Positions 27,390 to 35,905 of a DNA stretch of 64,000 bases are shown piece by piece. The stretch is taken from NCBI GenBank assembly GCA_017465465.1, contig JAFTWE010000018.1, positions 1 to 64,000 of the forward strand, read 5' to 3'. Source of the stretch: Clostridia bacterium (lineage in GTDB: Bacteria; Bacillota; Clostridia; Oscillospirales; Acutalibacteraceae). The position numbers were made by a program, and so were the translations under genes. The stretch's first letter is position 1. Each line of letters begins with the position of its first letter. Below the pieces are notes generated by a model. It was not told the origin of the DNA and did no database searches. It saw only the letters and a program-made list of their open reading frames with translations.

Positions 27390-28073
27390 TTAGTTTTCGT
27401 CGTTTATGCAATAAATACCTGAGGCTAATAAAGCATATTCTTTTTCGCCGACTCTGAAGTATTTATATACAGGCTCGTTGAATACTGCATAATCCTTAAC
27501 TGCATAGTCCTCAAGACGGATTGTGCGGATTTTGTTGTTGCCTTCATTGCAGATATAAAGCTTATCGTCAACCTTTGTGATTGAAATCGGCTTATTAAAT
27601 GCAGTAGAAGAGCCGCCGCCGATTCTCAATAAAACTCTTTTTTCAACAGGGGAGTATCTTATAATTGCATTTTTCTCGGGAACAGTGCTCCAGAAGCAGT
27701 TTCCGTCAAGAGCAATATCTTTGGGTGCAGATTCCTGATAAATCAGTTCACCTGACCAGAATAATGCACCGTCTTCATCGAAAAATGAAATTTCGCCGCT
27801 CGGGTAAAGAGTTACAACACCACCGCTTTTAAAAACAGCAGAGTTGCAGGTTATGTAATCGCCAAGGGCTGAGGCAATGTTTCTGTACTGAGCGCCGAAT
27901 TTACATTCAAGATAAGTGTGAATCTTAATAGGTAAAATTCTTGCGCCTTCCTGGTCATATACAAAAGTCGCTACAGTTGCTTCACCTGTGGGAAGGACCT
28001 CTTTTGTTGCTATAATAAAGCCTATTTCAATAGGCAGTATATCTAAAATGTCCGCAGACAAAATTTTAGTCAT
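27390..28073 (-). CDS. Hypothetical protein, probable beta-propeller-like
   Basis: The protein has no recognised family. The 227 residues lack a signal peptide and membrane helices and are rich in alternating beta-strand segments with repeated xxVxLYPSGExxFFDEDG-like turns. Segments such as PKDIALDGNCFWSTVPEKNAIIRY and PISITKVDDKLYICNEGNNKI look like NHL/propeller blades. The start is ambiguous: the ATG at 28073 has AAAGGA 13 bases upstream, while a TTG at 28085 would have it two bases upstream. The candidate 6S RNA lies directly upstream on the same strand and DUF1292 lies beyond it. Function unknown. Confidence 0.7.
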   Translation of the reverse strand: MTKILSADILDILPIEIGFIIATKEVLPTGEATVATFVYDQEGARILPIKIHTYLECKFGAQYRNIASALGDYITCNSAVFKSGGVVTLYPSGEISFFDEDGALFWSGELIYQESAPKDIALDGNCFWSTVPEKNAIIRYSPVEKRVLLRIGGGSSTAFNKPISITKVDDKLYICNEGNNKIRTIRLEDYAVKDYAVFNEPVYKYFRVGEKEYALLASGIYCINDEN

Positions 28074-28112
28074 AGTAAATTTCAATTCCTTTCAATAAAG
28101 GGTGATAAATAT

Positions 28113-28268
28113 TGAACCCCACCAAGCCGGTTGCTGCCGATAGTAACCTGCGTTTAAAAGCAGGTGGGTTGCCTCCCACTGCATTTGTGCTCCCAGCGTC
28201 CGGTAAAAACCGGGAGGTCTGCATCCCTGCAACGGAGAAAGGCTCCCGAAAATAAAATTGTAGGGTTA
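28113..28268 (-). ncRNA. ssrS: Candidate 6S RNA
   Basis: The 230-base gap upstream of the propeller-like gene holds a structured minus-strand RNA. A closing helix AACCCTACAA/TTGGTGGGGTT joins 28258-28267 with 28113-28124. An inner helix CCGTTGC pairs with GCAACCGG (one bulge). An apical hairpin CTCCC...GGGAG follows, then small 3' hairpins GTGGG/CCCAC and CCTGC/GCAGG. The 3' strand CAGGTTAC..CGGCAGCA resembles the corresponding strand of bacterial 6S RNA. The rod with a large central bubble is the 6S shape, but this is by eye only. Exact ends are uncertain. Confidence 0.6.
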
Positions 28269-28305
28269 ATATAGACAGCAGTTATCGAACTAAGCAGGGG
28301 TGATG

Positions 28306-28599
28306 TTACTCTTCTTCAAAGAATAAATCCTGTAAGCGTTCTTCAAAAATCTTACCAATCTCGTCGAAAACCTTCTGGTCTTCAATAGGAGCAAGGAAAG
28401 TTTCACCGTTTTCCTCTTCAACCTGTAAGATTATTATTTCACCGTCATCGTCAATTATGTCATCCGCTTCGTCAAAAACAGGGAGCAATGCAACATAACG
28501 GCCGTTATCGGTTTCAATTCGGTCAAGCTCTTCGAAAATATGCTCAACGCCATCTTCATCGATGACACTAACAAGGTCGGGGTTAAATTCTTCAGCCAT
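28306..28599 (-). CDS. DUF1292 (YrzB-like) protein
   Basis: The 97-residue, very acidic protein has the DUF1292 pattern VSVIDEDGVEHIFEELDRIE, followed by RYVALLPVF and IILQVEEENGE. It is common in Firmicutes next to yqgF; here yqgF is 11 kb away. Function unknown. AGGAGG precedes the ATG. A 38-base gap separates its stop from the start of the candidate 6S RNA on the same strand. Confidence 0.88.
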   Translation of the reverse strand: MAEEFNPDLVSVIDEDGVEHIFEELDRIETDNGRYVALLPVFDEADDIIDDDGEIIILQVEEENGETFLAPIEDQKVFDEIGKIFEERLQDLFFEEE

Positions 28600-28632
28600 A
28601 GTAAATCCTCCTAATCAAATTTTGCTGTATAT

Positions 28633-28661
28633 ATATTAACTTTATTTTCGTCATTAGTCAA
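28633..28661 (-). promoter_or_regulatory. Promoter of the DUF1292 gene
   Basis: Minus strand: TTGACT (28656-28661), 17-bp spacer, TAATAT (28633-28638), 34 bases before the start codon. Confidence 0.65.
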
Positions 28662-28729
28662 GATTAAAACAAAAAACTGTTGAACATAAATTTTGTAAAT
28701 TTAATTTAAAATTATATTCTCTCTTCGCA

Positions 28730-28758
28730 TTTACTTTTTAAAAATAATGTGGTATAAT
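28730..28758 (+). promoter_or_regulatory. Promoter of the MMPL gene
   Basis: TTTACT (28730-28735), 17-bp spacer, TATAAT (28753-28758), 31 bases before the ATG. Confidence 0.6.
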
Positions 28759-28789
28759 TCCTAGGATTAGACTTTACTGAGGTGGATAT

Positions 28790-31700
28790 ATGATAACTAA
28801 ACTTTCTAAGTGGGTAGTAAAAAACCCTGTTTTAATTATAATTATCACAATAGCTATACTTATTCCCTGTGGTATAAGCTATCTGTTAACTCCGGTTAAT
28901 TACGATATTCTTTCTTTTCTCCCTGAACAGGCAGAGCCGGGTGACATTGAGGATTCTAACGCTGTTTACGGAATCGGAGTAGTTGGTGACAGCGCTACTA
29001 TTACTGTAGTTATTATGGAGGACTTATCTCCAAAGGAAATGGACCGAATCTGCAATAATGTCAATGAGGTTGAGGGTGTCGCAAGTGCTATGTGGGTAGG
29101 TTCCGTTGCGGATATCGGCATTCCGGAGTCAATGTATCCCGATGTCTTAAAAGATTTGCTTTATGCTGAACAAGAGGACGGAAAGAAGTCAACATTGATG
29201 CTTGTTCAGTATGAGCCTGACGATAAAGATAATCCGAAATACGATTCAATCGCTAAGGTTAATGCCGTAAGAGAAGTTTTAAACGAAAAATGCTATGTTT
29301 TCGGTCTTCCTGCAGTTATGGCTGATACAAAAGAGATTATTGAATCCGAGATGTTTGTTTACATAGGTATTGCAGTCGGACTGGCCTCAATTATTGTTTT
29401 AGTTACAACTAAACATGTGCTTATAACCGGTATAATTATGGCGGCTCTTGGCGGCGGTGTTATGCTGAATATGGGTACTAACTTTGTTTTCGGAAGTATT
29501 TCATATCTTACCCAGGCGATTGCCGCAATTCTCCAGATGGCGGTTACCATTGACTATGCTATTATTTTGTTAGACCGATTTGAAGAGGAATGTGTGAGAA
29601 CTAATAATGTTAAGAAAGCTATGGCAAGAGCCGTTAAGTTCTCATTTACTTCGCTTTTCGGCGGTGCATCTACAACCTTCTTCGGCTTCATTGCGCTTTG
29701 CTTTATGAGCCTTACAATCGGCTTGCAGATTGGTCTTGTTATGGCAAAAGGCGTTGTATTCGGTCTTTTATCTGTTCTTATTTTTATGCCGGCGCTTGTT
29801 ATTAAATTCTACAAACAGATTTACGGAAAAGAGCATAAATGCTTCATTCCAACCTTTGGCAAACCTATTGATTTTATAATTAAACATAAAAAAGTGTTTG
29901 TTATCATTTTCTTTGTTCTGTTTGTTCCTGTTTACCTTCTGAACTCTAATGTTCCGACTTATACCGACCTCAACGGCAGAATGCCTCCCGAAAGCCCGTC
30001 TCTTATTGCTTCAAAAAAGCTTAAAGAAGATTTCGGCATAGCTTCAATGAATTTCGCTCTTGTCAGCGCTGATTTGCCTTCGAGTGAAACAACTCAGCTT
30101 ATTGATGAAATGGAACAAGTAGACGGAGTCGGAAGTGTGGTTGCACTTAACAGCTTTATCGGAGGTGCTATTCCTACCGATATTATGCCTGATGTGCTTA
30201 AAAGCATCATCGAAAAAGAGGTTGAGCAATACGGCGAAGAGAAAAAATACACTATGATGGCTATTTTTGGTGAAATTGGTCTGGAGGATGAAGAAGAATT
30301 CAGAGCAATGAAAAATGAACTCACCAAAATTATTAAAGCCCGTGACCCTGTAGGCTGTATTACCGGCGACTCGATTATGTATGATGAGTTGGTAGATATT
30401 GCAGAAATTGACCTTGTAGTAACGAGCTTTATCAGTATTGCAACGGTTGCTCTTTTGATTGCATTTACCTTTAAGTCGATACTTATACCTATAATTCTCG
30501 TAGCAGGTGTTCAGTTTGCTATTTATCTTAATCTTGCTGTTTCAACAGTGATGAACGACGAGGTAGTTTTCCTTGCGCCCATTGTTTTGGGCTGTGTTCA
30601 GCTTGGTGCTACTATTGACTACGCAATTCTTCTTACAAACCGATTCCAGGAAGAGCTTCAGAAAGGCAAAGAAAAGCACGAGGCAATGAGGTCTGCAGCA
30701 AGAGCAGCGACAAGGTCCATTTTCCAGAGTGCGATGACATTCTTCTCAGCCACTATCGGTATTGTTATTGTGGGTAAGGTTGAGCTTGTAACCGACCTTT
30801 GTGTTCTTATGGCAAGGGGCGCGCTCATCAGCTCAGTGGTTGTTGTTTGCTTTATTATGCCAATGCTTCTTTGCTTTGAAAAGTATATTAACAAAACCAC
30901 TTTCGGCTGGAGAGTTGCAAAAGAATTTGATTTTAAAAGAGGGTTAGGATTTATGAAAAAGAACAAAAAAGCCGCAAAAGCTGTTTTATCTGTTTTTCTT
31001 TGCTTGTGTCTTACTTTAGGCTTTGCAGGCTGCGGTGAAAAAGAAGATGAAGTTGCCGACAACGCACCTGCAGTTTCTCTTTACGAAAATACCGCTAAAA
31101 GTGTAACAAAGAGCGAAACTGTTTATATAAATATGAATGCTATGGGCGGTGTTACCAAAACTACCGTAACAGACTGGATTCACACTGATACACCTGAAGT
31201 AAGAGTTTATGATGTTACTGACCTTGATTCAAGTGCTATTCAGAATGTTAAAGGTGACACATTGCCTGTTATTAACTCAAACAACACTTCTGAGCTTATG
31301 TGGAATATGAATTCAACTGATTTATACTACACAGGCACAACTAAAAAGCAGGTACCGATTAAGATTGGTATCAACTATTATCTCAACGGTCAGCCGATTT
31401 CCGCAGAGGATATTGCAGGACAGAGTGGTACTGTTAAAATTGAATTTGAGTTTGAAAACACTTATACCAAGGCTGTTAAAATCAACGGAACCACAAGAAA
31501 AATGTATCTTCCTATGGTTGTTCTTGGCGGAACTATCCTTCCTGAGGACCACTTTTCAGCTATTGAAACTGAAAACGGTCTTTCATTAGGTGACGGCTCT
31601 AATGAGTTGGTTGGTGTTTTCAGTGTTCCCGGCGTAAGTGAAAGCCTCGGAATCGGCTCTGAGGATTTGGAAGGCTACGGAGATATTCAGCTTAATAATA

Positions 31701-32596
31701 AAGCAAGCATTACTGCAACAACAGATTGCTTTGAGCTTGGAAATATGTATTTTGCCGCTATACCTGTTGCATCGCTTGACCTTGATTTTGATGCTTCAAA
31801 CCAGGTAGACAGCCTTCAGGGTGCTTTGAGTGTTCTTAAAACACTTATGGGAAGTCTTAATAATATTGATATTAAAGGCCTTATGAATGCACTTTCTTCA
31901 AACAGTGCAAATCTTTCAGGTCTTGCAGGCGTTCTTAATGATGCCATTTATGTTTATGAAAGCAATCAGGTAGCCCTTGAAAAGCTTATGGGTGTTCTTA
32001 CAACCGAAAATATGGATGCGCTCTCAGAATTGCTTGTTGAGCTTAATAAGCCTGAGAACCAAGAGGCTATTTCTATGCTTACAAACTCCGGTCTTATTCA
32101 GAGCCTTATGAATATTCAGGATTTGGCAAATGCACTCAAAAAAGCTCAACCTGTAATGCAGCAGCTTTCAAGCGTTATGAATGACCCTGAGGTTCAGTCA
32201 ACACTCAATAACCTTGATTCTACAATGGCAACTCTCGATAAGCTTCAGAGAGAAATTGATAAGAACAAAAATCTTATAAATATGCTTACTGATTTGCTTT
32301 CTGACTCAAACCTCGATTCTATTGCAGATATTTCAACTGTACTCGCAAATTCTAATGTTGACCTTTCAGACTACGGCATTATTGTTGACGATACAGATGC
32401 ATTTGTTGCAAACTGCGAGGCTTGGATTAAGGTTGGCCAGGAATACAGAATTTTTACAGATGCTCACGATTCAATGAGCACCAATGTTGCATTTATTTAT
32501 ATGACTGAAAGCATTACTCATAATTATGAAGCAACACCATCTATTGAAGAAAAAGAAACAACCACAGTTTCTTGGTTTGAAAGATTATTCGGATAA
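28790..32596 (+). CDS. MMPL/RND-type transporter fused to a lipoprotein-like C-terminal module
   Basis: Of 1268 residues, 1 to about 715 form a complete MMPL/RND transporter. It has two repeats of one helix, an extracellular domain and five helices, with DYAIILLDRFEEE and DYAILLTNRFQEE at matching sites. At Met722 a second typical lipoprotein signal appears (basic MKKNKKAAK, hydrophobic core, lipobox FAGC with Cys748). It leads into about 520 residues of beta-rich and then helical, Leu/Asn-rich repeats ending before a WFERLFG tail. The internal ATG (30953) has GAGG ten bases upstream, so a separate lipoprotein could also be made. The cargo is unknown; lipid or envelope export is the family norm. 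Confidence 0.85.
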   Translation: MITKLSKWVVKNPVLIIIITIAILIPCGISYLLTPVNYDILSFLPEQAEPGDIEDSNAVYGIGVVGDSATITVVIMEDLSPKEMDRICNNVNEVEGVASAMWVGSVADIGIPESMYPDVLKDLLYAEQEDGKKSTLMLVQYEPDDKDNPKYDSIAKVNAVREVLNEKCYVFGLPAVMADTKEIIESEMFVYIGIAVGLASIIVLVTTKHVLITGIIMAALGGGVMLNMGTNFVFGSISYLTQAIAAILQMAVTIDYAIILLDRFEEECVRTNNVKKAMARAVKFSFTSLFGGASTTFFGFIALCFMSLTIGLQIGLVMAKGVVFGLLSVLIFMPALVIKFYKQIYGKEHKCFIPTFGKPIDFIIKHKKVFVIIFFVLFVPVYLLNSNVPTYTDLNGRMPPESPSLIASKKLKEDFGIASMNFALVSADLPSSETTQLIDEMEQVDGVGSVVALNSFIGGAIPTDIMPDVLKSIIEKEVEQYGEEKKYTMMAIFGEIGLEDEEEFRAMKNELTKIIKARDPVGCITGDSIMYDELVDIAEIDLVVTSFISIATVALLIAFTFKSILIPIILVAGVQFAIYLNLAVSTVMNDEVVFLAPIVLGCVQLGATIDYAILLTNRFQEELQKGKEKHEAMRSAARAATRSIFQSAMTFFSATIGIVIVGKVELVTDLCVLMARGALISSVVVVCFIMPMLLCFEKYINKTTFGWRVAKEFDFKRGLGFMKKNKKAAKAVLSVFLCLCLTLGFAGCGEKEDEVADNAPAVSLYENTAKSVTKSETVYINMNAMGGVTKTTVTDWIHTDTPEVRVYDVTDLDSSAIQNVKGDTLPVINSNNTSELMWNMNSTDLYYTGTTKKQVPIKIGINYYLNGQPISAEDIAGQSGTVKIEFEFENTYTKAVKINGTTRKMYLPMVVLGGTILPEDHFSAIETENGLSLGDGSNELVGVFSVPGVSESLGIGSEDLEGYGDIQLNNKASITATTDCFELGNMYFAAIPVASLDLDFDASNQVDSLQGALSVLKTLMGSLNNIDIKGLMNALSSNSANLSGLAGVLNDAIYVYESNQVALEKLMGVLTTENMDALSELLVELNKPENQEAISMLTNSGLIQSLMNIQDLANALKKAQPVMQQLSSVMNDPEVQSTLNNLDSTMATLDKLQREIDKNKNLINMLTDLLSDSNLDSIADISTVLANSNVDLSDYGIIVDDTDAFVANCEAWIKVGQEYRIFTDAHDSMSTNVAFIYMTESITHNYEATPSIEEKETTTVSWFERLFG

Positions 32597-32603
32597 TATT
32601 TTC

Positions 32604-32627
32604 GGGGCTGTAGAGATACAGCTCCGA
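32604..32627 (+). other. 10-bp stem-loop between MMPL and tmk
   Basis: CGGGGCTGTA pairs with TACAGCTCCG around a GAGA loop. No T-tract follows, so it is not a standard terminator; it may be an RNA-processing or stability element. Confidence 0.4.
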
Positions 32628-32667
32628 TTACTTGCGTTTAAAAGGATTTTGAAAAGGAAGATTATTT

Positions 32668-33339
32668 ATGAAAGGTAAGCTTATTGTAATTGAAGGTCTT
32701 GACGGAAGCGGTAAATCAACTCAGATTAACCGACTTTGTGAAGCTTTGATAAAAAAGGGGATAACAGACTTTAAGCAGATTAAACTGCCTGATTATGAAA
32801 ATGATTCAAGCGCTTTGGTCAGAATGTATTTGAACGGTGATTTCGGAAAACTGCCTGAGGATGTTAATGCTTATGCGGCTTCAAGCTTTTATGCCGTTGA
32901 CAGATTTGCAAATTATAAAGCAAAATGGAAGTCTGATTACGATAACGGAACAATTATCCTTGCTGACAGATATACTACCTCTAACGCTTATCATCAGGCA
33001 ACAAAGCTCCCTGAAGGTGAATGGAACGAATATTTTGCCTGGCTTGAAGATTTTGAATATAATAAACTCGCTATTCCTAAGCCCGATGCAGTAATTTATC
33101 TTGATATGCCTATTGAAATTTCTCAAAAAATGATGACATCAAGATATTCTGGCGATGAAAGCAAAAAGGATATTCATGAGGCGAATACAAATTACCTTGC
33201 TCAATGCAGAGTTGCCGCCAAAGCAGCAGCAAAAGCAATGGATTGGCATGTTATAAATTGCAGTGAAAATGACCAACCTCGCTCCATTGATGCTATTGGT
33301 GATGAAATAGAAAATTTTGTTTCAAAATTTATATTTTGA
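32668..33339 (+). CDS. tmk: Thymidylate kinase
   Basis: Phosphorylates dTMP to dTDP. The 223-residue P-loop kinase has VIEGLDGSGKSTQ (10-18 as P-loop), the DRY-type motif ADRYTTSNAYHQ and IYLDMPIEIS before the lid. It is somewhat divergent from classical Tmk (DRYxxSxxAYQ), so a wider deoxynucleoside-monophosphate kinase role is possible. GGAAG precedes the ATG. It starts a plus-strand series of seven genes to yqgF. Confidence 0.88.
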   Translation: MKGKLIVIEGLDGSGKSTQINRLCEALIKKGITDFKQIKLPDYENDSSALVRMYLNGDFGKLPEDVNAYAASSFYAVDRFANYKAKWKSDYDNGTIILADRYTTSNAYHQATKLPEGEWNEYFAWLEDFEYNKLAIPKPDAVIYLDMPIEISQKMMTSRYSGDESKKDIHEANTNYLAQCRVAAKAAAKAMDWHVINCSENDQPRSIDAIGDEIENFVSKFIF

Positions 33340-33430
33340 TAATAAGTTATTCATATTTGCTATTTACATTTATAAGTAAATGGTGTAAACTTAACTTAAG
33401 TATTTGTGTTTATATTCAGCAGGTGAGATT

Positions 33431-33976
33431 ATGATTTATGCTTTTTTAGCCAAAGGCTTTGAAGAGGTTGAAGCGATAGCTACAATCGACGTTATAAGAA
33501 GAGCAGAGCTTGAGGTTTGCACCGTAGGTGTAGGTTCAAAGCTTGTTTGCGGCTCTCATAATATTCCCGTTTTTTGTGATTTAGAAGAGAGTGAAGTTTC
33601 TATAGATGACAATGTGGACGGAATTATTCTTCCGGGAGGTATGCCCGGAACATTGAATCTTGAAAAAAACAAAACCGTTAATGATTTTATTGAATACGCT
33701 GTAAATAACAATAAGCTTATTGCCGCTATTTGCGCCGCTCCGTCAATTTTAGGTCATAAAGGCTTGCTTAACGGCAAAGAGGCAACTTGCTTCCCCGGCT
33801 TTGAAAGTGAGCTCGCAGGCGCCAAAATCAGTGATAAATATGTTGTTACAGACGGAAATATCATTACAGCAAGAGGAATGGGAAGTGCAATTGAATTCGG
33901 GCTTGCTGTTTCTGAATATTTTTGCGGAAAAGACGAAGCCGACAGGCTTAAAAATACACTGCAATGTCCACAATAA
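33431..33976 (+). CDS. DJ-1/PfpI family protein
   Basis: The 181-residue protein has the DJ-1 start FLAKGFEEVEAI with the conserved Glu, ILPGGMPG, and the nucleophile elbow AAICAAPS (Cys101). Family members include deglycases, chaperones and ThiJ-type proteins; which applies cannot be said. The frame extends to 33404, but the ATG at 33431 has AGGTGAG six bases before it. Its end overlaps the 5-formyl-THF cyclo-ligase gene by 13 bases, suggesting coupling. A weak promoter (TTTACA-N17-TAAACT) may precede it near 33364. Confidence 0.9.
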   Translation: MIYAFLAKGFEEVEAIATIDVIRRAELEVCTVGVGSKLVCGSHNIPVFCDLEESEVSIDDNVDGIILPGGMPGTLNLEKNKTVNDFIEYAVNNNKLIAAICAAPSILGHKGLLNGKEATCFPGFESELAGAKISDKYVVTDGNIITARGMGSAIEFGLAVSEYFCGKDEADRLKNTLQCPQ

Positions 33977-34500
33977 AAGCAGAACTTCGTAAAAAGTATA
34001 AGGACCTCAGGAGCAGTTATAACAACAAAAAGTCTTGTGAAAACAGCTTTATCAGAAGTGATTTATATAAAAACAACAATGTTTTTCTGATTTACGCTTC
34101 TTTTGGAAGTGAACCTGAAACCTTTGATTTAATTCAAAAAGCTCTTGATGATAAAAAGACCGTTTATCTGCCGCGTGTTTACAAAGATACAATGACTTTT
34201 TATCAGATTTTTAATACAGAAGAATTAGTTAAGGGTAGCTTTGGAATTAAAGAGCCTGTCACCGGCACAGTATATGACGGAAGTAAAGCTGTGTGCATTG
34301 TTCCCGGACTTGCTTTTGATAAGTCAGGCAACCGTTTAGGTTACGGAAAAGGCTACTATGACAGATTTTTGTGCAATAATCCGAATTTGATTAAGGTTGG
34401 CTTTTGCGCAAAATGTTGCTTTGCGGAAGAGATTTTTACACAAAGTAACGACATTCCTATGAATTATATTTTTGTAGATGATTCGATAATCGGTATATAA
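33964..34500 (+). CDS. 5-formyltetrahydrofolate cyclo-ligase
   Basis: Converts 5-formyl-THF to 5,10-methenyl-THF with ATP. The 178-residue protein has the N-terminal KAELRKKYKDLR, the C-terminal VPGLAFDKSGNRLGYGKGYYDRFL (phosphate/folate loop) and an ending DDIPMNYIF-like segment; all are family hallmarks. It overlaps the DJ-1 gene by 13 bases and is followed by mltG after 12 bases. Confidence 0.94.
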   Translation: MSTIKAELRKKYKDLRSSYNNKKSCENSFIRSDLYKNNNVFLIYASFGSEPETFDLIQKALDDKKTVYLPRVYKDTMTFYQIFNTEELVKGSFGIKEPVTGTVYDGSKAVCIVPGLAFDKSGNRLGYGKGYYDRFLCNNPNLIKVGFCAKCCFAEEIFTQSNDIPMNYIFVDDSIIGI

Positions 34501-34512
34501 GGAGGTTATAAA

Positions 34513-35898
34513 ATGGATGACAAGAAAAATGAATTCGACACCGATGTTGACCTTGATTCGCTGATTTCTTATTTCAGTAAAGATGAAAAAAGTAATGCTG
34601 AAAATAAAATGAGCATTAACAAGGAAGCAATCAAAAAAACATCTCAGGAAAAGAAAAAGTTTGTTGTTCACATTGATGAAAGCGAATTGAATTATTCCGA
34701 AAGCAATAACAACAAACCCTCCGATAATTCTTCGGTTTATTTTTCCAATTATCCTAAGAGAAAAACAAATACTCAAAATAAAGCACCGACTGCGGCTAAG
34801 CCTTCTTCACAAAGTGTTAAGAAAAAGGTTAAATCCGTTGGCGGTAATTTTGCTGTAATTCTTTTTGCTTGTATCATTTTATTTACCACTCTTACATCTT
34901 ATGTTTCTATTTCAGGTCTTAATGATATTCTGGCAATTAACACCTCGGATGTTGTCATTAAGGTTGAAATTCCCGAAGACCCTACCTATGATGATATTCT
35001 CGATATCCTTCACGATAATGACCTTATAAAGCAAAAGATGCTTTGTAATATGTTTGCTAAGTTCAGGCATTATGATGATGAAGATAATAAATATCTCAGC
35101 GGTGTGTATTATCTTAACAGAAGTATGGGAATTGAGGGAATGCTCAATAAATGTATGGCAGCTCCCGAAAGTGCAGAAACTGTTACACTTGGTTTCCCTG
35201 AAGGCTGGACTATAAAGCAGATTTTTGAAAAGCTTGAAAAATATGATGTTTGTAAAACAGACAGGCTTTATTCTGCACTTACCGATGTTGACTATGAGTT
35301 TGATTTTGTTCGCAGTCTTACTGCCGAAGAAGAGAGATATCAGCTTTTAGAAGGTTATATCTTCCCTGACACTTATAATTTCTATTTAGATGCTGATGCA
35401 AACTATGTTATCAGAAAGTTCCTTTCAAACTTTAACGACCGTTGGACCGATGAATATCAGGCAAGAGCCGATAAGCTTGGTTACACAATGGATGAAATTA
35501 TTATTATCGCTTCAATTATTCAGAAGGAAGCTGCTGACAGCTCACAGATGAAGGCTGTATCATCAGTTATTCATAACAGACTTAAAAATTCTGTTAAATT
35601 CCCCACACTCGGTTGTGACTCAACTGCTATTTATGTCAGCAACTATGTTAAACCGGTTGTAGGCGGAACAAAAGGCAATTATTATTTAAGCAAGTACGAT
35701 ACTGCCGCAAATAAGGGATTGCCTCCGGGACCAATCTGCAACCCGGGTGTAGACGCTATTGAAGCGGCACTTTACCCGTCAGACACCAGCTATTATTACT
35801 TCTTACACGATAATTCAGGTAAGATTTATATGGCAAGAACACAACAAGAACACGAAAGTAACTATGTTTTGGCAATTAAGGCCAACAATGCGGATTAA
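34513..35898 (+). CDS. mltG: Endolytic murein transglycosylase MltG (YceG)
   Basis: Cuts nascent peptidoglycan strands at the membrane. Of 461 residues, about 110 are a polar, probably cytoplasmic N-terminal tail. One membrane helix lies at about 112-135. A LysM-like subdomain and the YceG domain follow, with LEGYIFPDTYNF, the catalytic Glu in IIASIIQKEAAD, VIHNRLK and GLPPGPICNPG. AAGGAGG precedes the ATG. In Bacillus mltG is also followed by U32 family genes, so order is conserved. Confidence 0.95.
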   Translation: MDDKKNEFDTDVDLDSLISYFSKDEKSNAENKMSINKEAIKKTSQEKKKFVVHIDESELNYSESNNNKPSDNSSVYFSNYPKRKTNTQNKAPTAAKPSSQSVKKKVKSVGGNFAVILFACIILFTTLTSYVSISGLNDILAINTSDVVIKVEIPEDPTYDDILDILHDNDLIKQKMLCNMFAKFRHYDDEDNKYLSGVYYLNRSMGIEGMLNKCMAAPESAETVTLGFPEGWTIKQIFEKLEKYDVCKTDRLYSALTDVDYEFDFVRSLTAEEERYQLLEGYIFPDTYNFYLDADANYVIRKFLSNFNDRWTDEYQARADKLGYTMDEIIIIASIIQKEAADSSQMKAVSSVIHNRLKNSVKFPTLGCDSTAIYVSNYVKPVVGGTKGNYYLSKYDTAANKGLPPGPICNPGVDAIEAALYPSDTSYYYFLHDNSGKIYMARTQQEHESNYVLAIKANNAD

Positions 35899-35905
35899 GT
35901 AAAAT

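Noticed and set aside
28085..28305. T-box or metabolite riboswitch in the DUF1292 to 27390 gap
   Set aside because: The T-box core (AGGGTGGNACCGCG) and known metabolite aptamer cores were not found; a 6S-like fold fits better.
32604..32627. Terminator after the MMPL gene
   Set aside because: The stem is good but is followed by ATTAC with no T-tract, so it is listed only as a stem-loop.
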